From Tetrahymena thermophila SB210 (lineage: Eukaryota; Ciliophora; Oligohymenophorea; Hymenostomatida; Tetrahymenidae), in NCBI RefSeq assembly GCF_000189635.1, contig NW_002476361.1:248001-312000 (forward strand): a DNA stretch of 64,000 nucleotides. The letters run 5' to 3'. Numbering within the stretch: position 1 is the first letter of the stretch; each line of letters begins with the position of its first letter. The notes under the pieces are model-generated. The model worked only from the letters and a program-made list of their open reading frames with translations, ran no database searches and had not been told where the DNA came from. A program made the position numbers and the translations under genes. Below, one piece after another: positions 13,501-28,500 of the stretch.

Positions 13501-16500
13501 AAAAAAAATTGTGCTTACATTATTACAGGAAATCCTCCTCATAACTGTGCTACTTTGCCAAATCTAAGAGCTTTTATAGCATGGCCTCATACTACTTAAG
13601 ATTTAGTAGCTCCTATATAAATTTAAACAACAGGAAATAAGTGGTTAACAAGTTTCTATAGAGAATAAAATGATATTAAGAGGTAAATAGTAGGTTATGC
13701 TTGTTATGTTAAAGAACTTTGGAGTGAAAAAGTAATATACTAAGATTTATACCCAGATCTACAACCTAATAGAGTTGAAACTGTTTATTTTGATCTTAGA
13801 TTTAAAAATATAGATTACCATTTCGCAAATGAAAAAATGGATTTTATTATGGAGGTAAATTATTTTTAAGATTATATTTAATAAGAATTTTTATTTTTTA
13901 ACACTATAAATATAATAAATAAAAAATTAATTACTTTAAAAAAAGGTTACTGCTCCTTATTGGTATTACACGGAAAGAGTAGTTATAACATTCCCTATTA
14001 ATATTGGATGGGCATTAGTAGGTGATATGTGCTTAGAAAGCCCTGGTTCTAATATAGAAGTGACTAAATGCTGGTTTGTTAATAATTCAGGTCAAATTTA
14101 AGCTTGGATTGATATAGCTCAAAAAGTATTAAAATTAGCTTATTTTTTAGGATATAAATTTTAATATAATTATAGGATAGTTATGTAAATGGAGATTAAA
14201 ATTCTAGATAAACTCTACTCATAGAATCTCATATGGAGGCATTCTAGGTTCCATCAAATCAAGTACTTAATCCTAGTTTTAGTTCATTTAGTGTAAAGTT
14301 CTATTAATGGTCAAGACTTCCCTCTATGCAGCCAAGCCCTTGGCGTAGTGACCCTCCTATAACTTTAGATCCTACAACAGAAAAATATTCATGCTTTACC
14401 AACAGCGCAACAATGAGAGCAGGATAAAACTTTGCTGTAGTGCCAAGCTAAACTTGGGATGTTAATTGGTAAAGTGAATCAACAATAGAATTCGATTATG
14501 AATATCACAGGTAAAGAATTCTATTTTTAAAACATAATTGATAGTAGTCTTAAAAAAACTGATAAAAAATTTAAAATTTACTTTAAATCTTCTATTATAT
14601 AAAGCATAATTATTTACTTTAAGATCTAACTTATTAATTCATAATTCTAGAAAAAATTTTTTGGCCCTCAATTTATGCGGCTCTTAATTAATGAGGATTT
14701 AGAGTATTATAAAATAAAATCATGAAAAATTAATACAAATGACTTAAAAAATTATTTAAAATTTAATTTTAATATAACTAAATTTTAAGGTATTTAGATG
14801 AATTTGTACCTTGCTTTAAAACTTAAAGGGCTCCTATTAAAATGGACATATATTCACCAACAGCTTTAAGTAGCTTAAAAGGAACATAAAATTATCATAC
14901 TTTTGATTTTTATTATGGAAGTGATGTTATAATCCCAACTCCTTTAGAAATAAAAGATTATGTTTAAGATAAATTAATATGTTGGGTCAATAATGATAGA
15001 GTTAAGTGTGAAAATGATTAAAAAAAAAATAAGATAAGACTTTATTTCTAAACATAAATAGCAGTTAATGGTTTAATGTTTATTTTTATTACATCTCATG
15101 ATACTAATGATATAACCAACGAAGGTTTTAGTTATTAAGGAGATTAATACTAATACAAGTGGCTTTATGAGATTTCGTAATTTGGAGGATAAACATATTA
15201 TGGCTATACAGACCCTTTCCCTATTATGTATAATACAAATGGAGGTATTAAATGCCCACACAGAGGTATTGAGGATGGTGACTTAGCAGATAGTTCTACT
15301 TAAATAGCAAATCATCTTACTGGGTATTGGTTTTGGTTTAGATTTGCAAGACCAGATATTTTAGGTATTACTTTTAATTTTAGACCAAGGGATTATGATA
15401 ATAGAGATCTTTATAATCCAAGCTTTTTTATGGGTTTAGATAACGGCGCTTAATATCCTTGTTCTAGAGGTATATCTGGTGGTAAAAGAAATGATGTTAG
15501 GTGTATTTATGAAAAAGGTGATAATACAGGATTTGGTATTTCTCATCGTGTACATGTTTTTGATTTTAATTATCAAGTTGGTACTAATGAAATTTTTGGA
15601 TTGTTATTTAATGGTATTACAAATGTGTTTAAGATAACAGTTGAAGCTTGGGGTGGTAAAGCAACTTTTAATTAACCTTATGGAAACTATTTTATGGGTT
15701 CTTTAATTTTTGATGCGTAAATTTAATTATTTTCTCATAATAAAAAAAGTAATTCACTGTTTTAAAAATAAATAGCTGGTGGGGTCCTTGGAATGGTGTC
15801 TGCATTACACCAAACAGTTGTAAAGAATGTGATAATACATAAAATAATTGTGACTATTAAGGTACAGTTTTTGTTAAGCCAGAAAAACCTGCTTTTATGG
15901 ATAAAAATATTCTTCATTTTTAAAACACTTGCTAACCAGGGACATAAAGCACAGTATTTGTTGAAATAGTTTTATAAAGTAAAATATTAAATATTTTTAT
16001 TTAAATTTATCAAATTTTAATATTATATTTTTGAACAGAAAAAAGCTCTTTTGATTCAAATTATGTAGAAGTGTGCTAAGTTGATCCTTAAATTCATGTA
16101 AAAGATATGTTTATTTATGAAAAATATGAGTGGGCAGCCATTCCTGGATAAAATGAATATGTTAAAAAAGCCTATTTGTATTATGATTTTAGTGATGGAA
16201 AAGTGAATGAGTAATTACTTCAATTCTTTGATTTAATTAAAATATCTATGAAGAATAATTAATTTATATTTTAGTTTTATTAAGTTTAAAACATTTGATC
16301 ATTAATTTATTTTTCTAAATATAATAAATATTTTTGAAATAGCATTAATATAGGATATTTTAAGTGCAAGCACTATAATCAAAATATTATAACATACTAT
16401 TAATGTGGTGACTTAAAGGCTAGTAATCTAAGACTTCATATTAGATTTGAGACTTAAACTAATAGAATTTGCGAATAAAGATACGGAGCTACATTTAAAG

Positions 16501-19500
16501 AATGTGATAATACATCAACAAGCACTAATGAATTTGTAGCAGATAAATACACAATAAATGCTAACGATTTTAATAATGACTATGATTTCAAAATTTGGAA
16601 GTTTAACGAAGATACTTGGACAACTCTTGCCGTAAGATTATTTGATGTACATAATAATGCATTTAATAATCCGTACTATGATTCTGTTTTAACTTTTAAT
16701 TATGATTCATTCTTGAATACTCCCAATTTTGGAATTCCTTCAGAGTGCTATGTTGTAGAGGGTTTGAGAATGTCAGATAGAAGAAAACTAGGAGAAGAAC
16801 CTTAATGCTAAGTTTTACCTAATCCAAATAATTCTTCACCTTTAGCATTTATATTTAAAATAACTAATTGGGACACTATTGTTACTAACGAATATGTAAG
16901 AATTTTATTTAGACATCATATTATGCAATATGTGTTGAATGTATATAATGTCCCTGACTATTCTCCTTTTGTGATGAATTTATATGCAAATAATGAAGCT
17001 TATGGAGACGGCAAAAATGGGCATATGAACTCAAGAAAATGGGTTAATCCTTATAACTTTTACTTTTGCTGGAATATAAATCATAATTTTGTAGTACTTG
17101 ATTTTAACTATTAAGGTCCTGATACTGTCCTTCTTGCTTAAGCTTAAGTTAACACAAATGTAAAAAATCATAAGATATATAGATTCAATTTAAAACTAAT
17201 TATATTTTTAAATAAAATTACAGCTTTTCAAAAAATACTTTTGAAATGTTTCATACTTTTTATTAAATAATACAAAATAGATAGGATTTCATTTAAATAA
17301 TAATGATTGTACATATAATTAATGTATTGAGTTGGTTATGTTTGGTTTATAAGATTATGTTATGAGTAAGACAATTACAGTTTAATGGTATATCAATGAT
17401 TTATTAAATCCCTGTACTGATTGGGCAGATTTTAGATGGAAAGGGATACATAGATGGACTATGTGTTTTGATTAAAATAGGAGTTGCTTATAAAATGGTA
17501 AAATTGTTTGGATTGTTAATTTACTTTTTGATTTATTATACAATAAATAAAATAGGTTGGAATACAAACTAAATTCTTAAATTTAGAATAACATTTTAAG
17601 GAGTTTAAATTCCTTTGGATAGAAATTATTGGTGGGTTCATATGAAACTATATGAGAATGTACTCTATGAGAGGTATGCAGGAGGATGTGCTCATAGAGG
17701 TTGGGAATTCATGTGTTAAAATGACGAATGGGTAAATAATTTTAACATAGGAACTAATTTAGCTGTAAATCTATTATCATTATCTTATAACTCAATTACA
17801 GAAGTAGACTTCACCATTACTTCTATATATGAGTCTATAGGTTTAGATATTAATGTTAATAGAATACTTATTATGGAATTGAGTGGCTAAGATTGGCTTG
17901 ATAACCCAATTTATGGTACATAATATGATCTATAAGAAATTAACTGTGCGTGTGGAGTGAATACATTAGTTTTAAGCCCACAAATATGTGTAAAAAGAAA
18001 TAGAAGAACTGTGGTTGGGAGGATTTATGATCCAGTTGTTCTTTTTTATTTTTCAGCACCTAAAGGTATTACATACAAAATTTATTTAATTTTTTTTTTT
18101 CCACTTCTCTAATTTATTTTATTAGTATATTATTTTTCTTTGTTAATATTTAATTTACAATTAGGGTCAACTGTGAGGTGCTCTGTCCCAGAAATTATAA
18201 TTGAACCTTAAGCTGCTGCACCTAGATCAAGAAAATTAAAGTTCAAGATAATTCGTCCATCTCTTTATGAATGGTATGGTAAAAATGGTGAATAATTTAA
18301 TTCAAGAGTAAAATCTGAATACTAATTTACTCCAATTCCAAATACTTCTACTTCTGATTTAAATTTGCAATACGATCCCCCTGTATTTTACTAAGATAGA
18401 ACAACTACTGAATTATTTCTAGGGTACTATGACTTACAAATTTCTAACATAAAAAATTTAAACACTCCATATGTTTATGTAAGACATTCTGAAATTGGTC
18501 CACTTATGACAACCGAACTTTGTGAAGATAAAGGTCTTTGGGATCCTAACTATACTAAAGTTTACAATTAACATACAAAGGTATTGATATGTAGAAGAAT
18601 AACCTCTACAGCAACAAATGCTGTAATCGGAGCTGGCAAGTAAAATAATTTGTGTATTTTAATAATTTTTATAAGAAATTTTATTAATTTTTAAGGAATT
18701 TATACTTCGAGTAATGGAAATCTCAAAAAACTACTGATTATTAGTATTATGTATTTGTTTATCAATCAACAGAGCTAAAATAACAATAGTCATCAGCCTT
18801 AATAGCAAATAATTTGTTTTAACCTATAAAAACTTCAAATTTTATAATAGATCATTTCTTCTATTCTTATAACAAATCTTCAGATCAATCAATAATAGCA
18901 ATCTAAATAGGTTTAAGGGGATTTTTATGGAGAGAAACAAGAGATGGAGGAAGAGTAGAAATCTATTTATTAAGATCACAAGTTACTGGAATTACACCAG
19001 GTAAATTTAATATTTTACTTTTAAAAAATTTTAAACAAATATTTTTATTAGCATGTACAGCAAGAATTGAAAAAGAATTTTAACATGTGTTATGGTGTTA
19101 CGTAGATAATAGAAATATTGATTATTGGATAATAGTTGTACACAATTTATTCACTTAAATACAAACAAACAATTATTTGAATGTTTATTTCTCTATGATA
19201 AACCCTTCTGGAGCTACAAATAGATCAGTTCAATACATCGTCAAATTTTATTACAACTATAAATCTGATAGTGATTATTAAGTATAAATATAAGATTCAT
19301 TTACTCAATCTAACTTCGATTTCTCAGAGTATGATAAAGGATATATAAGAATTACCAATTCTATGTCCCATTTTTATGGTTTTAAACCAAAGGTTTTTAT
19401 AGATAGAAGATATGAATAAAGATTTTATGCTAAAATTATGTCACCTAAAGTATATCTTGAAAGAATAGAGTAAAAATATTTAATTTTCTTGATTTTATAT

Positions 19501-22500
19501 TTTATGTATTAATTTTAATTAATTAATTAATTTAAGCTTTTATACAAATGAATTGTGTGTAGAACCAGGATTTGACTGTAATTTCTTATTAGATGTTAGA
19601 GTGAGAGAATATGACACAAGTCTTCTATAAAGATATCAGTATAAACTTTTAATTTTTTTTAAAAATTAAAAAATGAAATAAAAATAATTAAAGAGAAATT
19701 GAAGTTAGAGGCAGATCTTGGATAGGTGCTGGGTTTATAGTTTAATAGCCACCTTACAGAGTATATAATCAAGGTTCAAAGTTAGAATTTATAATTTCAA
19801 CTAGAAGAACAAATTCCCATATTGGTTTATGGAAATAAACGAATGAAAATAGAAATGGCCATATGTTTGTCTATGATACTGCTGATGATATGTAATTAAA
19901 TTACCAAAATTATTAAATTAAAAAATAAATTATATTGAAATTTTTTTGTGGATAAAAACTAATAAAAAGAAAAACAATAAAATGTAATGAACATTAGTCT
20001 AATACAAAATATAATGACTTCTCAACAAATAAATAAACTGATGAACTTAGGCTTTAATATTTCTATTTCACAAACCAAATACATAATTAACTTACTTCGT
20101 TTGTAATTGGAATGTTAGTTAAAAGTGGTAGTACTATTGATTACCCTAGAATATATTTTGAATTGAAATTTCCTATTTTGAAAGTAGCTAACATTCCTGG
20201 AGCTATCCATGGTAATTCCATCCCTTGCTAGATTTCACTAGTTCTAGAAGCTTAAAATCCAAATAGAATCAATTCAGCTAGGTGTAGAGTTTTTGATATT
20301 AATAGTAAAAAATTATCTTAATTATGAACATAAATAAAAAAAATAATTAAATTTATAAATAGCCAAATCTTATTAAGGTCTTATGGTAAGAATAGAAGAA
20401 GTAAATTAATTTAGCCCTTAATCAGTTTTAACTTTTGCTTTTGATGATTGGCTTTTACCTGACTCTACTAATGGTTATACTCCTATTGATATTGAATTTA
20501 ATTTATATAGAGCAAGTTCACCTACTTCTGGTTCTCTTGATTACTCTAGGTACTTTCTTCTCTTAAAAGAAATGATTTTAGTAGATGGAATGAATCCTTT
20601 AATTTGGGATAACGCAGCAATAAGTAAATATTTTTTATATTCTCTTAAATAAATTAAAATTATTCTCCTTAAATTAGCTCCAATTTAATTAAAACCTCCT
20701 AATAGCTATGTCTATGGGAAAAGAAATGTTGAATATAACGATAACATAATTAATCCTTGGCCTAAATAAACTGTAGGGTATTTTGATACTTGGGGATAAT
20801 AAAATACCGCAGGATAAAAGGTTTTAAAATTGTTTAAATTGAAATAAATTTTTTTAATTTTCTAATTTTTTTTTTTTTAATGTTAATTTTTACTATTTTA
20901 TTAATAGATGAGATTAATATTTACAAATGGCTTTATTGGAGGAGATAATACTCCAGATTCGTTGAATTATTATGATGGTTTTGGACAGCTTCAATTACTT
21001 TGGTTTAATAGAAAAACCAGATCTGCTTACATATCTGCTCCTAAAAGAGATATTAATAATTCCATCAATTTTTCTATTAAAAATGCTGTTAATCCTTATC
21101 CATATCAAAAAGATGCTTGGAATTCAAATGGAAAAATAAATTACTAATTATACATGGGATAATATTGGAATTTTGCAGGAGATGGGTTTAGATAAACTAA
21201 TCTAGGTGTAATAGAATTATCATCTAATGCGCAATGGTCTTAATTCATAAAAGATCTTCCTACTATCAATATAGATCTTAGCTAATCACATTTAGTATTT
21301 TTAATTAATTTTAAATTTAGTTTAACAGTTTTTTTTATTTTTTTAGATTGATGTTATTCCTAAATATAATTATGCATCTAATTAGAGTATAACTATGAGA
21401 TTCAGAATAACACATTAAATAAGTAAAGCTGAAAGAGTAAAAAGACAATTAACTAATGTTGTTTTTGATTTTACATAAGGAGTTAAGGTTATTCATAAAT
21501 GCTTCATATAAAGTGAAGGTCAGAAATAAAATATATTTATTTCTAGATATGCTGATTGCTAAATAGGATTTTCCAATAATAGATATAATGCTTAATTAAT
21601 AGGAATAGCGAATTGGGAAGATACTGCTCCTTACTAAATGTTTTTATAAATGTAAATTGACAAAGATACTATTGCTTACACCATATCAACCTATACTTAA
21701 AATGGCTAGGTTGAATATTTCAAATAAGTTACTGTTCCTTCTAATTAGTTTAGTAAAGATCATTATACTTTTAATTATTTTAGATTTATTGAAGGAAAAT
21801 ATATTTCTGGATATCATGAGATAGCATAAAGAAATATTTATACTAATAGTGCTATAAGCACTACTTAAAGGTTAAGATTTAGGTTTGTTCTAGATGTAGC
21901 ACTCAATTATAAATAAACTAAAACATTTGTTGATCCTATGACTAACGCAGATTATTTACAGATTAAGCTACCACCATTGCTAACTAATGGCTATATTCAA
22001 AGAGATCCAAATCAATGGCTCATGTGCTATTTTGTTCCTGAAATATCCACTTATGATAAATTAGGTTAATTATTTTTCATACATAGTTAATTCCTCTTTT
22101 CTTATTAATTTAATAAATAATTTAAACTAAACAATATTTATAAAATAATAGCACTACCTTTATATTCTAAATGTAAAATTGATACTAGTGGAAATACATA
22201 TTTTTATATACTTACAGCTCCTAGAGATATTTTAGTAAATGGTAGAGCTTATGTAATTCACATTACTGAGAAGAGAATTTAAGGTGCTTCATTTATTCTT
22301 CCTCAAATTCCTTAAAGATCTGAATTTATTTGGTATTGTTATAGTCCTTTTGATACTGCAACACCATCTTATGATACATTTATTACAAGAATAACAAACA
22401 GATTTTTGAAAGCTAAAATCAATCACTTAACTACAACTTCAGAAGATTATGATGTTGCTGAAATTACTTTTATCCCTTCAGTACCTCTCAGTCAAAAGTA

Positions 22501-25500
22501 AGAGTCTTATTTCTTAGTTGAAATAGATAGCAATTATTTCTAAAAAATGGGTTTAAATTATGAAGATTTTGATATAATTAATTCATACAAAAGAGATGGA
22601 TTACCTGAATTTATTAATGGATATGATCATTCTTATTTAATTGAACCTCCATTTTAAAATGGATTTTCTTTAGTTAATTTTGGTTAGCATAGTAATTTTT
22701 ATGCAAATATTATGATCAATCATGTTTATGGATAGGATTTGAATGCAGGTAAATAATATGTTTTCAAAATTCCTATGATTAAAAATCCTAAAAACTAACA
22801 CATTTCTCTTTCTTACAAAATTTCAACAGTTTATATAAGCAATTAAGATATGAGAAAATAAATTTTAGATGAATTTTGGTTCATTAATCATGCATATGTT
22901 GACACAGTACACACTGATATGACAAGTATTAACTTTAAAATGAATTCAATAAATGATTATGTAATGTAAAACACTATGGATTTAAGCGTATAGTTTAATT
23001 ATAATATTGGTCCGCCTTAAAGAATTCTATTAAAATGGGATAATAATAATGATAAAGCAATTGATAGAACACAATTAATGACTATTTAAATATCTGGATG
23101 TAAAGTTGAAGTATTTGATAAAATTTATTTGATTATGGTAACTCCTTTAAGCTATTAGCAATAAGCATGGTCTATAATGAGTTTGGGAACTAATTTTAAA
23201 TCTAATACTTATGCAGTTTAATATGGATTTTGGTTTACATATATTACTAATAAATCATTAACTTAATATTATCATAATCCTCAACAGTAATGGCTCAGAC
23301 CTTTGGAAGATCTTACTCCAAAAATATTTGCTCAAAAAGTAGGATACTAAACAATAAATAGTGTTTGCCTTTACAGATTAGTTATTTCTACACCAAATCA
23401 AGTACCTATTGGAGGATATATAGAAATTAATCTTTCTAACGAGCTAGATGGATACGAGCCATATTGTTATACATACACAACTTTTAATTTAATTGACTCT
23501 ACAAACCCTAAGTAAGTAAAATATGGACCTCTTGAATGTCAAATGAAAAATTCCAAACAATATATAATAAAAGGATTTGATAGCTTCACATCTCCAACAA
23601 ATATAAATGTAGACTTATATCTTAAAAATGTGAATAGTGGAGCTGTGGTTAATCTTTAAAATGTAATAATGTATGGAACATAAAATTCTCAAAACATAAT
23701 AGCCATTTCTAAGCCAGTTCCCTAAGTAACAATTCTATCTAGCAATCCAGGAATGATCTAATTTGAAATATTAGACAGAGTTAGTTACCCTATTTATGCA
23801 AAAGAGTGGTAGAAATTAGACTTTGTTTTTACTTTGAGATCAAATAATTTAATCATTAATTAAAACTACAAATTGAAGTTCAACCTTCCTGCTGGTTGGA
23901 TAAGTGCAATCGGATCAAGACTTTAGCTAAAGGGCAGATATAAAAGAAATGATCCATCTATCATGCCATTTGATACTTATCCTTCACCTCCATATAAATA
24001 CAAAGATTGGACTACCTCGAAGTTTAGCATAGAAGGAGATAAGCTAGTTTTTGATATTAATGTAGATGACCCTTTATTAAGCCATTATTCAATTAATTAA
24101 TAAATTGAATATATATTTTCAATAGACTCTTAGAGAGCTGATATTGCTTTCTAAGAAGGCCTTTTAAATTTAGATCGAGGTTTATATAATTTTTATTTGG
24201 AAGCATTCTAAAACAACAAGCTTCTTGAGAGAACTTATAATGAATACTATGTAAAGCCTAGAGAAGATGTATCTGATACATTCAGGGTTCAAGTTTTAAA
24301 TACAGGTGCAGCATAAAAGACAGCAATTAGATTTAGTTTTACAATGAATTATGATAAAGCTGTTCAGGGTGATGAAATTTGGATTGAATTCTAAACATTT
24401 GATAGATTAAAAAATGTTTTTAAAATTGATCTTGGATTAGGTTTTAGTGATATTTCAGCTTAAATAGGTTGCTCAGAGAGATTTGGATTTAATAAAATAT
24501 CAAAGCAAAGAATTCTTTGTTATGTTTTTAAAGGAAATTAAAATTTGTTAGCACCATAAAGAGGAACTCCTGTAATTATTAAAATTCCAATATAAAAAGT
24601 TATTCCTAGCACAGAATTAGTTGATTTTTGGATAGCTTATGTAGAAAATCCTATAATTGTTGGATAAGTTGCTGGTATTAAATTGAGTGTTAGAAGAGAT
24701 TGTAGAGATGATAGCCCACACTTTAATTGTATCCTTTATCATGCTGAACATTAATATTATATAACAGAACCTCTACCTGTTAGCTAGTATTCAATAAATG
24801 GAGCTTTCTCAGCTAACTCTAATATTGTAACTCTTAAAGCTTCTCACACGTTCACTATTAAATCATCTATTGACATATAGTCTAATTAATACATTCTAAT
24901 TTAATACCCTTCAAATCATAAAAATAAAAATACATGCTCATCATAGGTTGGAGAGTGCATTGAATTTTCAGAATATAATTGGGTAATTATTTAAATAATT
25001 TTAAATAAATTTACAAAAAAATAAAATTTTTAATAAAAGAACCTTTCTTATAAAAATAAAAAAGAATTTTTTTCTAACTCTACCTTAAATTAAATTAATT
25101 TGATTAAAAATTATTGAGTTCTAAATTTTAAAATTAATTATTTTAATATTATTTTTCAAAATAATAGGTTTTATTTAAACCAAGTGCTTTAATCAAAGCT
25201 GGATTAGATACCTCTATACAGCTGGATAATATGATAAATGGGTGGCATAGAAGAAACCCTTCACCAGATAACTATTTCCTTCTTTAAGTGTTTGATAATA
25301 ATGGAAATATAGTTTAACCTTACAAAATTACACATAACTACTATGATTACTATATTATAAGTAATTTTCTATTCTATTATATTAATTTTTTTTTCATTCA
25401 ATTCATCATTTGAAAAAAAATTATTAAAATTTCTGATTATTATTAAATACTTTGAATAATTTAGATATCAATGGTCAGATTATGAATACTTAAACTTATG

Positions 25501-28500
25501 ACCCTAAGTATCGTGTAGTTACAGTTTTCCTCAAAGAAAATTTTATGAATTTAGCCTAATTAGATGTAATGAATATGGATATTGAATAAGAAATTAACTA
25601 TTTTAGATTAGATAAACCAAAAGAAATTTCTAAATTTGACTTTAATTACTGTAACGCTACTTTAACTTTGATACCTGAGACTTTAAGACTTCCTTATCCC
25701 CTTAGATATGATTGTGAAGTTCATGATCAATATATACTCCTTATTAGGACAAAATATTTCTTACCATGGAATTCTTCTTTTAACAAATTCAACTTAAGAA
25801 TTTACTTTAAATTCATTATTGATGATAAAATACCTCCTAATAGTGGGGTCTCTCCTGGATCAGCTAGTCCTTTCATACTCTATGGATGTATAGCTCGTTG
25901 TGATGATCCCTTTGATTCTAAAAATAATTAGCCCTGGTCTCATGTAACTAAATCGAATATTCCTTGGGATATATCATATTACTAATAGCCTAATCTAAAT
26001 ACTGCAGGATTCTACACTGAATCCTTTTATTAAAGGCAGGCTCAAATAGATGAAAAAGTAAGCTTATAGATGCTTATTTAACCAAATACAATTTGTGATG
26101 TCAATTAGTTAGTGTTCACTGTACCTGATGAGTTCATATACCCATCCACTTAAATGTTAGATAAATGTACAATATAAGGTAAAATATTTAGGAAAAATTA
26201 AAAAGATTTTGTTTTTAAAATTAATTTGCTAATTATCAAGAAAAAAATATTGAATATTTCGTTTATTTATCAAAAGGTGTCAAACCCGTTTCTATAGATT
26301 TATGTTCTGTATCAAGAAGATAAGGTTAAACATAAGTGAAAATAATTTTAAAAGAAAAATTAGGAGATTTAGCTAAAATAGTAACAATCAGCGATAAAAA
26401 TGGAAATTAGCTTTTTGTAGCTCCTCCATATCCAGGTACATTCTATCCAATAAAATTAGATATGTATTGCAATTCAAAGCTTGCTGAAACTTAATTCACT
26501 AACTTCACTAATGTAAGAGGTGAAAATTTAGATGTAAACTATTTGAAGGTAATCAATTCTTTAGATGAACTAACTCCATAGCTTTATGAATTTCAATTTA
26601 AAACGGGAAAACATGTTATTCCTCTTGGTTACCAAAGAACTGTTTAGGGTTAACTCTCTTAAGGAGTTTACTCAACTATTAATATTGTATTTGAATGGAT
26701 AGGTGATGGTTATACTGTACATCCTGGTTATGCAAGTGATTTAGGTATGAATATTTCAGACAACTCAGAAGTTGGTTGTGCTATAAAAACTGGATTAACC
26801 CTATCTTAAGGAAGCAAACTAAACTGTATATTAAGTTTAGGAAAAGGACCTGAAAAGATGCCTTAAATTTCAATATCTAATTATGAGTAAATACCTGCTA
26901 ACACTCAGATATCAATATTAATTACTAACATCCAATCTATATCAGCTAGCTTACTAACTACAGTTAAAATTGGTAATTTTATTTCATTTATATCATATTT
27001 TTTAATATTTAAGTTATAAATAATAATTTTTAAAAAATAATATTTTAATAAAAAAATTAATAGGTGTAATAATCAAGAATCCTAAATTTAACTCAGATGC
27101 ATATTTTTATAATTTAGTTGCATATATTCCTGATAAAACAAGTGCCTTAAATTCACCAATAACATCCTCAAATAGTGATGTTATTGTGACAGGAAATAGC
27201 TAAATTCATTCATCATCAAACTATCAATTCACATTTAATTTAGGAAAAAGAGTCCTAAAGGTTACAGATTACTTTGGTATATAGTTTCCTGAAAATTTTA
27301 TTAACACTTTAATATACGATACTTCAGCTATAAATTGCGGATCTACTTGTAGCTTTATTTATGTTTTCCCAGCTACAAGTATGGTATATCTTTAGCCTAA
27401 AACAAATTTAGATGCTGATAGTAAAGTTATTTTTTAAATTAATGGAATTCCCAACCCAAATTATGCTATAAGAGGATTAGTCTAAATATAATAGTTTACA
27501 TTCATTGATAGAAAAATAGATAGCAAGTACGTCACTTAATTTTCAGCTAATTTTGCTCCTTCTTCTTTATTCTAAAGTGCTAATGTTGAAATTTCTTCTC
27601 AAACTGGAGGTGAAACCAATGTTTAATATACCTTCTAGTTCTAATTAGGACATACAATTCCAGCTGATGGAGCTATTTCTATTGATTTCCCATTAGATCT
27701 TTATGATAATCCTAAATAAACCTCAGAACCACTCATATGTAAATTGTAAGGAGATGTTTTTAATGAATTCAACTAGTCAGTTTGTAAATTTGCTGCTCCA
27801 AATAAACTTAGTGTTGCATTGGTTAATACTTAATTACTTCCAAATTCTGTTTACAAAATAATAGTAGATGGCATAACAAATCCTAACAAGAGCTACGATT
27901 AAGCTAACAAGTAATAAAGCTTTGTATTTTCATCTCATTTCAATAATAATGCTATTTTAAATTAAATCATTGCATAAAAAACTGCTAACCCTCCTCCTTT
28001 CTATGTGACAGCTTTGAAAAAATGTATTATCAAAGTTAGCCCTTTCATCAAAAATATTAAGCTAAAATCTTTTTACTCATTTTAATTTTCTTGTAATGTA
28101 TAAATTAAGAATAAAAGTATAGTTGAAATAATATTACCAATTGAATATAGTATGAATAATAAGCTAGATACATATGATTGCTCAAGCTTTGAATAATCCA
28201 CTCTTTATACAAAATAATGTACTCTTTAGGAGATAAAAGGATTATTAATATTGTCTGTTTAACTTAGAGAAATAAAAAGTTCATAATAATTTACAATAAA
28301 TTTAAATTTATTTAATCCTAGTATAGCAAATAGTAATTATATCTTCTCAGCTTAATTCAAATTGCAAAATCAATATTTTGCAAATACTTAAAACACAGGA
28401 ACAAATTTCGCAAGCATTTTTGATTTTCCAAAATTAATATTTGCAAAAAACCAAGACAGTCATACATAAATAAAATTGTAAAATGTGCCAATAAATGCAG

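Larger units (their letters stand above)
4540..19000 (+). other. Exon map of giant gene copy A, exons 1-20
   Basis: Exons read from frame continuity, GT...AG borders and alignment to copy B: 4540-5026, 5768-6544, 8070-8619, 8695-10102, 10191-10968, 11068-11445, 11514-12178, 12235-12600, 12667-13258, 13319-13854, 13946-14125, 14176-14510, 14790-15716, 15776-15978, 16039-16210, 16343-17159, 17281-17497, 17556-18065, 18165-18639, 18696-19000. Intron phases are consistent throughout. Most introns are 50-130 bp. Intron 1 (741 bp), intron 2 (1525 bp, carrying a transposon) and intron 12 (279 bp) are long. These exons encode about residues 1-3559. Confidence 0.82.

Noticed and set aside
20821-20907. 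Treating the segment after exon 26 as coding, since it is in frame in copy A
   Set aside because: The matching segment of copy B is 88 bp and unrelated in sequence, so it must be an intron.
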